The position numbers and the translations under genes were made by a program. The notes under the pieces were generated by a model, which saw only the letters and a list, made by a program, of their open reading frames with translations, was not told the origin of the DNA and did not search any database. Of a stretch of 64,000 bases of DNA, positions 53,358-60,370 are shown one piece after another; the stretch's first letter is position 1; each line of letters starts with the position of its first letter. This DNA is from Solirubrobacter deserti (GTDB taxonomy: Bacteria; Actinomycetota; Thermoleophilia; Solirubrobacterales; Solirubrobacteraceae), in contig NZ_JAPCID010000007.1 of the NCBI RefSeq assembly GCF_027587175.1, positions 1-64,000 on the forward strand, read 5' to 3'.

Positions 53358-54500
53358 TCAGGCACCGGGCCGGAGCAGTCCGGCCCGGCGCTGCCGCTCC
53401 ACCCACGCCTTCAGCGAGGTGAAGGAGGCGTCCGGCGAGCCGTCGGGGCGCAGCAGCCCGGTGTTCCACTGCACCTCGGGGTTCTGCAGCAGCCCGAAGT
53501 AGAGGAGCTCGGAGACCTTCGGGTTCTTGCGCGCGAGCTCGAAGGCCTGCGTGATGTAGCGGGCGCGGGTCGAGCGCGGGAACGCGAGCGAGCCGGACGC
53601 GAAGTAGGCGAACTCGGTCAGGTGCACGGCGGGCTCGCGGCCCTTGGAGGTCGACAGCGCCTTGGCCCGGCGCAGGCGCGTGAGCGCGTTCGTGAGCCGG
53701 CTGACGGTGCCGATCGTGACGTCGTCGGCCGGGATCTTCTTGTACGTGGGCGAGTGCCGGTAGTCGTACGGGTGCAGCGAGACGGCGTCCGCGCGCACGG
53801 TCCCGCAGCCCGAGCGCTTGCGCCAGCGGGTGTCGACGCACAGCACGTCGCGCATGAACCGCAGCGGCGCGTACGCCGCCCCCGGTCGGGCCTGCGGGGC
53901 GAGCTCGCCGAACGAGACCTGCGCGCGCGAGTCGGCGCGCTTGATCGCCGAGTAGGCGCCGCGGTACAGCGCCCGGTACTGCTTGGCGGCCGTCCGCGCC
54001 GGGCTCAGCCACGAGTGCCAGTTCGGCTCGTTCCAGATGCTGTAGCGCTCGACGTCACCGCGGTAGCGCTGCGCGACGAAGGAGGCAAAGCGCGCGTACT
54101 CCTTCGCCGACGGCCCGCGCGTGGACGGCCCGCGGCGGTCCGCCGTCGCCCAACGCGGCGCCGGACCGGTGAGCGTGAACTCCAGCCGCATGTCGTGCTG
54201 CTTGGCCAGCGCGACCAGGAAGTCGAAGTCGCCGAGCTCGTAGCGCACGCGCGAAGGCTTGGAGCGCTGGTTGGCCTGGCCGCTGGCGAGCACGCGCGAC
54301 CAGATCATGTTCGCGCGGAGCTTGGTCACGCCGAGCTCCTTGGCGCGCACCATCGCCGCCTCGCGGGTGAAGGTGGCGCTGCTGTCGCCGAGGAAGACGA
54401 AGTCGTCCTGCAGGCCGATGTCCATCGTGCGCGAGGCGTGCGCGGGCGCGCACAGCGCGAAGAACGCGATGAGGAGGCTAATCGAGCGCTTGAAGTTCAT
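53358..54500 (-). CDS. Secreted glycoside-hydrolase-like protein, paralog of 17059-18447
   Basis: A 380-residue exported protein with signal peptide MNFKRSISLLIAFFALCAPA. WNEPN places the probable acid/base Glu at residue 158 and LTEFAYF the nucleophile Glu at residue 296. TGPAPRWAT and the Glu spacing mirror the paralog at 17059 (Glu160/Glu300). It lacks the C-terminal beta domain of that paralog. The start overlaps the stop of the SGNH lipoprotein gene by 23 bp, so it is part of the leftward exported-protein operon. Target glycan unknown. Confidence 0.82.
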   Translation of the reverse strand: MNFKRSISLLIAFFALCAPAHASRTMDIGLQDDFVFLGDSSATFTREAAMVRAKELGVTKLRANMIWSRVLASGQANQRSKPSRVRYELGDFDFLVALAKQHDMRLEFTLTGPAPRWATADRRGPSTRGPSAKEYARFASFVAQRYRGDVERYSIWNEPNWHSWLSPARTAAKQYRALYRGAYSAIKRADSRAQVSFGELAPQARPGAAYAPLRFMRDVLCVDTRWRKRSGCGTVRADAVSLHPYDYRHSPTYKKIPADDVTIGTVSRLTNALTRLRRAKALSTSKGREPAVHLTEFAYFASGSLAFPRSTRARYITQAFELARKNPKVSELLYFGLLQNPEVQWNTGLLRPDGSPDASFTSLKAWVERQRRAGLLRPGA

Positions 54501-55338
54501 CTGTGAGGAAGGGTCCCAGGGTCGCGGCGAACGTCGGGGTGACGTGCGTGAGGTCGTGATAGGCAAGAACACCGCCGATGACAGGAAAGCACCGGTGCTG
54601 GTCGCAGAAGTAACGGCTCAGGTCGATCACGGGCGCTTGGCGCTGCCCGGCCGCGGCCACCGCCGGGTCGGGCGCCAGGGCGGTGTCGCGGGGGACGGCG
54701 CAGCTCGACCCCGGCTTCTCCGTGGCGGCGTTCACGCACGCCAGCGTGTCCTCGCGCAACTCGGGCGTGTCGCGGAGCACGACGAGCTTCACCGTGGGCG
54801 GGAGGCGGTCCCAGGCGGCGAGCCAGTTCGCCGGGTCCTGCGAGGCGGCGTTGCGGGGCAAGCCGATGATGAACACGGTCCTGACCTCGGGGTGGGCTGC
54901 GAGCCACTGCGGCACCTGCTGCTTCCAGGTCGCGCATTCCGAGAACGCCGGCTCCGGCAGCGGGCGGCCGTCTGCGACGAACGGACAGCCGTTGCGGGTG
55001 ATCGCGTAGCCGCGCCGGCCGAGCCGCTCGGCCGCGACCGCGAACGCCGAGCGCAGCGCGTTCGCGTGGCTGTCACCGACCAGCGCGAACGTCTCGTCCC
55101 CGCGGCCGAAGGCGCACGGCTCGACCAGGCCGAGCGGCTGCGCGCGCTCGCACGGCGCGCCGCGGGCGCCGCTGCGCTCGACGGTGTCGGGCTCGGGGCA
55201 GCCGTTGGCGAGCGCCGCGGCGCCGGCGCAGCCCTCGGCGGTCGGGGCCGGGGTCGCGCGCGGCGGCGCGGGCTGCTCACCGCAGCCGGCGAACGCGAGC
55301 GCGAGCGCCACCACGCTAAGCGAAGCCGACGACCGCAC
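54478..55338 (-). CDS. SGNH-domain lipoprotein
   Basis: A 286-residue exported protein whose GTG 55338 start gives signal peptide VRSSASLSVVALALAFAGC with lipobox FAGC. The mature part is an SGNH-like hydrolase as found C-terminal to OafA/YrhL acyltransferases: FALVGDSHANALR (block I), RNGCPF, WKQQVPQWLAAHPEVRTVF and the C-terminal YHDLTHVT with the catalytic Asp/His pair. Four conserved cysteine pairs are shared with the next gene. Without an acyltransferase membrane domain it probably trims or transfers acyl groups on surface polysaccharide. The 5' part overlaps the SGNH gene upstream by 23 bp. Confidence 0.78.
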   Translation of the reverse strand: MRSSASLSVVALALAFAGCGEQPAPPRATPAPTAEGCAGAAALANGCPEPDTVERSGARGAPCERAQPLGLVEPCAFGRGDETFALVGDSHANALRSAFAVAAERLGRRGYAITRNGCPFVADGRPLPEPAFSECATWKQQVPQWLAAHPEVRTVFIIGLPRNAASQDPANWLAAWDRLPPTVKLVVLRDTPELREDTLACVNAATEKPGSSCAVPRDTALAPDPAVAAAGQRQAPVIDLSRYFCDQHRCFPVIGGVLAYHDLTHVTPTFAATLGPFLTDELQALD

Positions 55339-56239
55339 GCAGCAGGAACGGCCCGAGCGTCTCCGCGAAGTGCCGCGTGAGGTGGTTGAGATCCTTGTGT
55401 ACCAGGACGCCACCCACGACCGGATAGCAGTTGCGCTCATCGCAGAAGTGCGGGGTGAGGTCCACGAGCCGGAACCGCGACGGGTCCGCCTGCGTGATCG
55501 CGACCTCGACGGGGTCCGGCGGCAGCGCCGTCGCGCGCGGGATCGCGCAGTGGGTGCCGGGCGTGCGGCGGCGGTTGAGCGCCCGCTGCACGCAGCGCAT
55601 CGTGCTCACCTGCGCGGACGGGTTGTCGCGGATCACGAACACGCGCGTGACGGACGCCGGCAGCCACGACCAGGCCCGCACGTGCCCGGCGACCTGCGCC
55701 TCGAACGCCGGCATCGGCCCCGGCGCGTAGTCCCGCGGGCCGGGCGTCTTGGTCGCCAGGAAGACCGTCGTGACCTCGGGGTGCCGGTCCAGCCACTCCA
55801 CGACCTGCTGCTTCCACGCCGCGCACTCGGAGAAGAACGGCTCGGGCTGCGCGAGCGGCACCGTCGTCAGCGAGCAGCTGTTGCGCGAGAGCTGGTAGCC
55901 GTGCCACTGCAGCCCGCGTGCGAGTTCCGCGAGCGTCGGGCGCCAGTGCGCGGCGTGGCTGTCGCCGAACAGCGCGAAGTGGGCGCGGGCGTTCGGGCTC
56001 AGCACGCCGAACTCGCACGGCACGACGAGCCCCTCCGGCACGAGCTTGGTGCACGGCGCGCCGCGCACGAGCGGCGCGTTGCGCGGGTGCGGGGTGACCT
56101 TCAGGCGCAGCGACGGGTTCACGCACGGCAGCATCGGGTCGCGCGCCGCGGCGCCGAAGCAGCTCGGCGCCGCGCCCGCCGGCGGGGTGAACGCGGCCAG
56201 CACCGCAAGCGCCGCGAGCGCGACGACCCAGACCTTCAT
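55316..56239 (-). CDS. Secreted SGNH-domain protein, tandem paralog
   Basis: A 307-residue exported protein with signal peptide MKVWVVALAALAVLAAF, cleaved near PAGAAP. Same SGNH layout as the gene downstream: FALFGDSHAAHWR, SRNSCSLTT, CAAWKQQVVEWLDRHPEVTT, CAIPRATALPPDPV, and HKDLNHLTRHFAETLGPFL with Asp/His. It is a tandem duplicate, soluble rather than lipid-anchored. ATG 56239 overlaps the stop of the ankyrin-like fragment upstream (ATGA). The substrate is presumably acylated surface glycan. Confidence 0.78.
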   Translation of the reverse strand: MKVWVVALAALAVLAAFTPPAGAAPSCFGAAARDPMLPCVNPSLRLKVTPHPRNAPLVRGAPCTKLVPEGLVVPCEFGVLSPNARAHFALFGDSHAAHWRPTLAELARGLQWHGYQLSRNSCSLTTVPLAQPEPFFSECAAWKQQVVEWLDRHPEVTTVFLATKTPGPRDYAPGPMPAFEAQVAGHVRAWSWLPASVTRVFVIRDNPSAQVSTMRCVQRALNRRRTPGTHCAIPRATALPPDPVEVAITQADPSRFRLVDLTPHFCDERNCYPVVGGVLVHKDLNHLTRHFAETLGPFLLRAVVGFA

Positions 56240-56562
56240 CGGGCGGCCTCCTCCAGCCGCACAGCGACCTCGTCGGCCGCCAGCTCGATCATGGCGTCTG
56301 TAACGCGGGCCCCCGCCTCGAGTAGTGCGGTTGTCGCCTCCAGGTAGCCGTCGAGCCTCTCAGGGGCGCCGCGGAGCTCCCGCGAGCCCCACGCCGTCCA
56401 GCCGAGCGGCGGGCCGTGGATGGAGCCGGCGTGCGAGTCCGCGCCGCGCGCGAGCAGCAGCCGTACCGTGCTGCCGCGGCCCCACATCCCCGCATCGTGC
56501 AGCGCCGCGCGCCACGAGTCGATCGCGAACGTGCACGGTGATCCGTCGAGCGATGGGCCTCA
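56236..56562 (-). pseudogene. Truncated ankyrin-like gene
   Basis: The open part (56236-56487 from ATG) encodes 83 residues with ankyrin-like repeats (STVRLLLARGADSHAG, TTALLEAGARVTDAM). Conserved-looking sequence continues upstream in the same frame without any start codon (translating to SLDGSPCTFAIDSWRAALHD) until an in-frame TGA at 56560-56562, so the N-terminal part of an older gene appears to be lost. The remaining stub still ends with an ATGA overlap to the SGNH gene. It may be translated from an internal start, or be decaying. Confidence 0.5.
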
Positions 56563-56611
56563 GGCCCTTCCCGCGAGCCGGGCGCGCTCACCTCCGCGCG
56601 CCCGCGAAACC

Positions 56612-56875
56612 CTATTGCAAACCCTGACGGGCTTCGCGCACGAGCGTGACCGCCTCGGGGAAGACGGTCGCCATCACCGACCGGATCTGCTGAGCCTGTT
56701 GCTCGGTGGTGCCCTGGATGTTGACGCGGTTGATGGCTGCGACGGTCATGTCGACCGCGAGCTTGATCGCGTTGTCCGCCCACGCCAGCGTCTGAGCCGA
56801 CTGCATCTGCTCGGCCATCTCCTGCATTCGACGCTGAAAGTCTGGGTCGTTGAAGAACCCGCCAAAGCCTTCCAT
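56612..56875 (-). CDS. Small hypothetical protein
   Basis: An 87-residue soluble, predicted all-helical protein, rich in Gln, Ala and Met (RRMQEMAEQMQSAQ, TTEQQAQQIRSVMATVF). No recognised family. Its ATG 56875 lies 3 bp after the stop of the YbhN-like gene, so it is probably cotranscribed with it. Possibly a partner of that membrane protein, but this is only position-based inference. Confidence 0.6.
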   Translation of the reverse strand: MEGFGGFFNDPDFQRRMQEMAEQMQSAQTLAWADNAIKLAVDMTVAAINRVNIQGTTEQQAQQIRSVMATVFPEAVTLVREARQGLQ

Positions 56876-56878
56876 GGC

Positions 56879-57952
56879 TCAACTGTACTGGTGGCAGAGC
56901 GCGCCGCGGTGCGCGCGCTCGCGCTTGCGGCGCTCCGGCTCCCGCTCGCCGGCGTCCTCGGCCTCCCAACGGGCGACCGTGCGGCGCAGGGTCGCGAAGG
57001 CGACCGCGCCCGGCGCGATCGGCAGCCAGAAGGAGAAGAAGCGGTACGCGAGCACGGCGACGATCGCGGTGCCCGGGTCCACCCCGAACGCGATGAAGGC
57101 GCCGATCATGCCGCCGTCCACGCCGCCGACGCCGCCCGGCAGCGGGAGCGTGTTGGCGAGCATGCCGATGAAGTAGCCCAGCACGAGCGCGCCGAACGCG
57201 GGGGAGGCGCCGAAGGCCTCAAAGCACGCCCACAGGCAGGCGATGTCGAAGCCCCACTTCATCAGCGAGCCGAGCAGGCCGGCGTTGCCGGACGCGATCA
57301 GGCGGCGCGCGTCGCGCACGCCCTGGCCGACCGGCGCCAGCCAGCGCCGCAGACGGCTCTCGCCCGGCTGGACGAGCTGCGCGCTCGCGACCAACGCGAT
57401 CACCGCGCCGCCGAAGATCGCGGGGACGATCGTCAGCGAGAACGAGCCGCCTCCGGGAATCAGGCCGACGTACATGCCGAGCCCGCCGAACAGCAGCGCG
57501 CCCATGTAGACCATGTACAGCAGCACCATGAACGTGGTCATGCGGGCGGCGACGTCCCGGGCTTCCATGCCCGACTTCCGCAGCGCCCAGGCCGTGAGCG
57601 CGATGCCGCCGGCGCCCGCGGACGCGAACAGGCGCGTCGCGGCGTGGCCGGCGAGGGCGATCTCGGTGCTCGCGCGGAACCCGATCCGTGTGCCGTTGCC
57701 GTCGCGGTCGATCGAGACCGCGCGGAACAGGATCGCGTAGCCGACGAAGGACAGCGCCTCCAGGATCAGCGCGAACGTGAGCCAGCCGAGATGTCCGGTG
57801 GAGAGCTTGGACCAGACATCGGGGAGATCGGCCAGCGCGGGAGCGATCACCACGAGGCCGACGACCATCAGCGCGCTCGCGAGGACGAGCACGACGATCT
57901 GCCGAGGGGAGACGCGCCCGATCGGCGGGCGCTCGGCGGTGGTCGCGGCCAT
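56879..57952 (-). CDS. YbhN/UPF0104-type membrane protein, third paralog
   Basis: A 357-residue membrane protein of the LPG synthetase TM family with about eight hydrophobic segments (first ~20-45, VLVLASALMVVGLVVIAP). The hallmark LPLPGGVGGVDGGMIGAFIA is near residue 278, with SAGAGGIALTAWALRKSGM earlier. The last ~25 residues are very basic and acidic (WEAEDAGEREPERRKRERAH), a cytosolic tail. Third of its kind in the window and in a different transcript from the others. Probable lipid flippase. Confidence 0.8.
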   Translation of the reverse strand: MAATTAERPPIGRVSPRQIVVLVLASALMVVGLVVIAPALADLPDVWSKLSTGHLGWLTFALILEALSFVGYAILFRAVSIDRDGNGTRIGFRASTEIALAGHAATRLFASAGAGGIALTAWALRKSGMEARDVAARMTTFMVLLYMVYMGALLFGGLGMYVGLIPGGGSFSLTIVPAIFGGAVIALVASAQLVQPGESRLRRWLAPVGQGVRDARRLIASGNAGLLGSLMKWGFDIACLWACFEAFGASPAFGALVLGYFIGMLANTLPLPGGVGGVDGGMIGAFIAFGVDPGTAIVAVLAYRFFSFWLPIAPGAVAFATLRRTVARWEAEDAGEREPERRKRERAHRGALCHQYS

Positions 57953-58018
57953 ACACGGAATGGTCGCGCCGAGGCGGTCCGTTTCCCAGGCAGGCAGGCA
58001 CCCCTCTTTAGGTTCGGG

Positions 58019-58963
58019 TTACCCGTAGGTGTCGGTCAACCACTCGGTGCGATGCGTCAGGGCGGGCGCGATGACCGGCAGCGCGGCCACGCCGTGCAGC
58101 GCCCGGGTGGGGAGCAGCGCGAGGCCGTGTCCGGCCGCGACGAGCGCGAGCAGGCCGGCGAGATCGGCGCCGTCGTAGTGCAGCGCGGGGCGGAAGCCCT
58201 CGGTGCGCGCGAGCGAGGCGAGGTCGGCGAGCGGCGCGCAGATCGCCGGCGCGTCGATCCAGCGGGCGTCGACGAGGTCCTCGAGGCGGACGCCGCGTCC
58301 GGTTTGGCGGGGCGCCGTGGTGGCCGGCCGCGCGCGACCCCCGTCTCGCGGAACCGGCTTCGCCGAAAAAGGGGGATGTTCCGCGAGGACGGGGGTCGCG
58401 CGCGCCCGGCTGGAACCGCGTGGCGACTCGCTGAGGGCCGCCAGCGGGTGGTTGAGTGGCGCGGCGACGGCCAGCGGTTCCTCTTTGACCCGTGCCACGC
58501 GGGCGCCCGTCTCCGGGAGGCGCAGCGGGTCGTTGGGCGCGGCGACCCCGTCGACGACGCCCGCGTCGAGCTCGCCGACGGCCACCGCGCGGGCGATCTC
58601 GTCCCGCGCGCCCACGCGGACGGTCACGGCCAGCGCGGGCGCGACGAGCTCTGCGGCGAAGGTCGCGGCCAGGGGCGTCGCGCCGATCCGCAGCCGCGAC
58701 GGCGGCCCGCTCGCCACGCGCGCGACGTCCGCGCGGGCCGCGTCTAGCCGCAGCAGGATCGGCTCCGCGTGCTCGAGCAGCCGCGCGCCCGCCTCGGTCA
58801 CGCCGACCGGCCGGCGCGTGAGCAGCGGCACGCCGACGTCGCCCTCGAGCACCGCGATGTGCTGGGAGACGGCGGACTGCGTGTAGCCGAGCTCGGCCGC
58901 CGCGGCGCTGAACGAGCCGAGCCGCACGACGCGCACGAACGTCCTCAAGAACCGCGGGTCCAT
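58019..58963 (-). CDS. LysR-family regulator with palindromic in-frame insertion
   Basis: A 314-residue LysR regulator. The helix-turn-helix (MDPRFLRTFVRVVRLGSFSA, GYTQSAVSQHIAVLEGDVG) and the effector domain (RLRIGATPLAATFAAELVAP) are normal. Within the effector domain, HPLAALS should be followed quickly by VRLEDLVDARWID, but ~40 extra residues lie between; residues 185-214 are encoded by an almost perfect ~88-bp inverted repeat (58323-58410). If the insert is removed the protein is slightly short for the family (~275). It probably still folds, as the insert is in a surface loop. Target genes unknown. Confidence 0.85.
   Translation of the reverse strand: MDPRFLRTFVRVVRLGSFSAAAAELGYTQSAVSQHIAVLEGDVGVPLLTRRPVGVTEAGARLLEHAEPILLRLDAARADVARVASGPPSRLRIGATPLAATFAAELVAPALAVTVRVGARDEIARAVAVGELDAGVVDGVAAPNDPLRLPETGARVARVKEEPLAVAAPLNHPLAALSESPRGSSRARATPVLAEHPPFSAKPVPRDGGRARPATTAPRQTGRGVRLEDLVDARWIDAPAICAPLADLASLARTEGFRPALHYDGADLAGLLALVAAGHGLALLPTRALHGVAALPVIAPALTHRTEWLTDTYG
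58323..58410. repeat. Long imperfect palindrome inserted in a LysR gene
   Basis: Left arm 58323-58353 pairs with right arm 58379-58410: 30 paired positions, one mismatch (58328/58405) and one bulged G (58387); loop 25 nt with a small CGGC-TTC-GCCG hairpin. The stem includes GCGCGCGACCCCCGTC. It lies in frame in the LysR coding sequence, like palindromic repeat elements known to insert in genes. Confidence 0.75.
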
Positions 58964-59024
58964 AAGCGAAGCTGATCGTACTCGCAGGAATCATCGTTGG
59001 ACGTGAACTCGACCAGACGCGACG

Positions 59025-59756
59025 ATGCACCGCATGCCCGCCGCCACCATCGCCCTCGTCGGAGACCGCTCGCCCACCGTTCGCGCCCACGGACGAATCC
59101 CGCTGCTGATCGACACGCTCCGCCGTCGCGACGGGATCGTGCTCGACCCGTATTGGATTCCGTCCACCGAGGCCGAGGACCTGGACCGCTTCGACGGCAT
59201 CTGGGTCGTGCCCGGCAGCCCCTACACCGACCGCGAGAAGGTCATCGACGCCGTCGGCACCGCGCGCGCGAATGGGATCCCGTTCCTGGGCACGTGCGGC
59301 GGCTTCCAGCACGCGATCATCCACCTCGCCCGTGAGCTGGCGAACCTCCCCGAGGCCAACCACGCCGAGTACGGCTCGACCGGCACCGACGTCATCGTGC
59401 CGCTGGAGTGCTCGCTCGTCGGCCACGAGGGGGTGATCCGCTACACGCCCGGCACGCTGATCGCGAAGATCGCGGGCGTCGACCAGCGCCTGGAGCGCTA
59501 CCACTGCTCGTACGGGATCGCGCCCGAGTTCGTCACGCGGCTCGAGTCCGCCGGCGTCGTGTTCGGGGCCCACGACGAGGACGGCGCGCCGCGCGCGCTG
59601 GAGCTCCCGGGCCGCCCGTTCTTCCTGGGCACCCTCTTCCAGCCGGAGCTCGCGGGCGACGGCAGCCGCGCGCACCCGGTGATCCGCGCGTTCGCGGAGG
59701 CGGTCGTCAGCCGCCGCGAGCGTGGAACAGATACTCGGGCAGCGCAGCTCGTGTGA
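59025..59756 (+). CDS. Class I glutamine-amidotransferase-like protein (CTP-synthase GATase type) with His-to-Gln change
   Basis: A 243-residue protein resembling the glutaminase part of CTP synthase. The nucleophile C91 is present in PFLGTCGGFQHAII, but the usual catalytic histidine of FHPE is replaced by Gln206 in TLFQPELAG (Glu208 kept). This matches a stand-alone group related to the CTP synthase C-terminal domain, not CTP synthase itself. It may act on another amide or not hydrolyse glutamine at all. ATG 59025 is used; ATG 59034 is also possible. The last 50 bp overlap the convergent CBS gene. Confidence 0.78.
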   Translation: MHRMPAATIALVGDRSPTVRAHGRIPLLIDTLRRRDGIVLDPYWIPSTEAEDLDRFDGIWVVPGSPYTDREKVIDAVGTARANGIPFLGTCGGFQHAIIHLARELANLPEANHAEYGSTGTDVIVPLECSLVGHEGVIRYTPGTLIAKIAGVDQRLERYHCSYGIAPEFVTRLESAGVVFGAHDEDGAPRALELPGRPFFLGTLFQPELAGDGSRAHPVIRAFAEAVVSRRERGTDTRAAQLV

Positions 59757-60144
59757 CGCGCGCCGACAGCTCCGGCTCCAGCCCGCGCGAGGACAGGTCG
59801 TCGAGCGTGACGACGCCGACCACGGAGCCGCCGCTGACCACGACGAGCCGCCGCACGGCGTGGCGGATCATCCGCTGGCTGGCCTCCTCGACCTCCATGT
59901 CGGGCTCGGCCTTGATCACGGGCGAGGAGGCGTGCTCGGCCGCGCGGTCCTCTCCCGTGCGGCCCTCGGCCACGACCGACAGCGCGATGTCGCGGTCCGT
60001 GATGAACCCGACGGGCGCGCCGCCGTCGCGCACGAGCACGACGGAGCCCACGTTGCGCTCGCGCATGAGCTCCGCGATCTCGCGCACGGGCGCGTCAGGG
60101 TTCGCCGTCACCACCGACTCCGTCATCACCTCGCCGACCAGCAT
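59707..60144 (-). CDS. CBS-domain pair protein
   Basis: A 145-residue protein consisting of two CBS motifs: MLVGEVMTESVVTANPDAPV and VLVRDGGAPVGFITDRDIAL, then SSPVIKAEPDMEVEEASQRM and LVVVSGGSVVGVVTLDDLSS. CBS pairs bind adenine nucleotides and usually regulate a partner; alone it may be an energy sensor. ATG 60144 follows a TACACT box by 8 nt and shares a bidirectional promoter with the small gene at 60172. The final ~17 residues overlap the GATase-like gene end. Confidence 0.85.
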   Translation of the reverse strand: MLVGEVMTESVVTANPDAPVREIAELMRERNVGSVVLVRDGGAPVGFITDRDIALSVVAEGRTGEDRAAEHASSPVIKAEPDMEVEEASQRMIRHAVRRLVVVSGGSVVGVVTLDDLSSRGLEPELSARVTRAALPEYLFHARGG

Positions 60145-60152
60145 CGGCGGCG

Positions 60153-60162
60153 AGTGTACCCT
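60153..60162. promoter_or_regulatory. Bidirectional leaderless promoter (CBS / small gene)
   Basis: AGTGTACCCT contains TACACT on the minus strand (8 nt before ATG 60144) and TACCCT on the plus strand (9 nt before GTG 60172), sharing the central TA. Confidence 0.55.
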
Positions 60163-60171
60163 TGCGCGATC

Positions 60172-60357
60172 GTGGCCTACAGAAGCGCGGCACAGCTCCG
60201 CAACACCCGCCGCATCGAGGCGCTGATCAAGCTCGCGGCGCCCGCGCTCAACGTCGTCCTGTACGCGGGTGACAAGGCGTCCCGGATCGCCGGCCGCGAT
60301 CAACTCGGCCCGGAGCCGGCGCGCCGAGTCGGGCTTCCCCCGAGCATGCGCGACTAG
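60172..60357 (+). CDS. Small hypothetical protein
   Basis: A 61-residue basic protein. The N-terminal part RNTRRIEALIKLAAPALNVV, LYAGDKASR has an amphipathic helix that may associate with the membrane; the rest is polar. Its TAG stop begins the -10 box of the next gene. No recognised family. GTG 60172 is chosen for the TACCCT box 9 nt upstream. Plausible but needs comparison with relatives. Confidence 0.5.
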   Translation: MAYRSAAQLRNTRRIEALIKLAAPALNVVLYAGDKASRIAGRDQLGPEPARRVGLPPSMRD

Positions 60358-60360
60358 AGT
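60355..60360 (+). promoter_or_regulatory. -10 element TAGAGT overlapping an upstream stop codon
   Basis: The TAG stop of the small gene forms the start of TAGAGT, 10 nt before GTG 60371. Confidence 0.45.
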
Positions 60361-60370
60361 GTCAGCGGAC

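Noticed and set aside
58300-58330. Possible target-site duplication around the LysR palindrome (CGTGG on both sides)
   Set aside because: Match is short and at different distances from the arm ends; likely chance.
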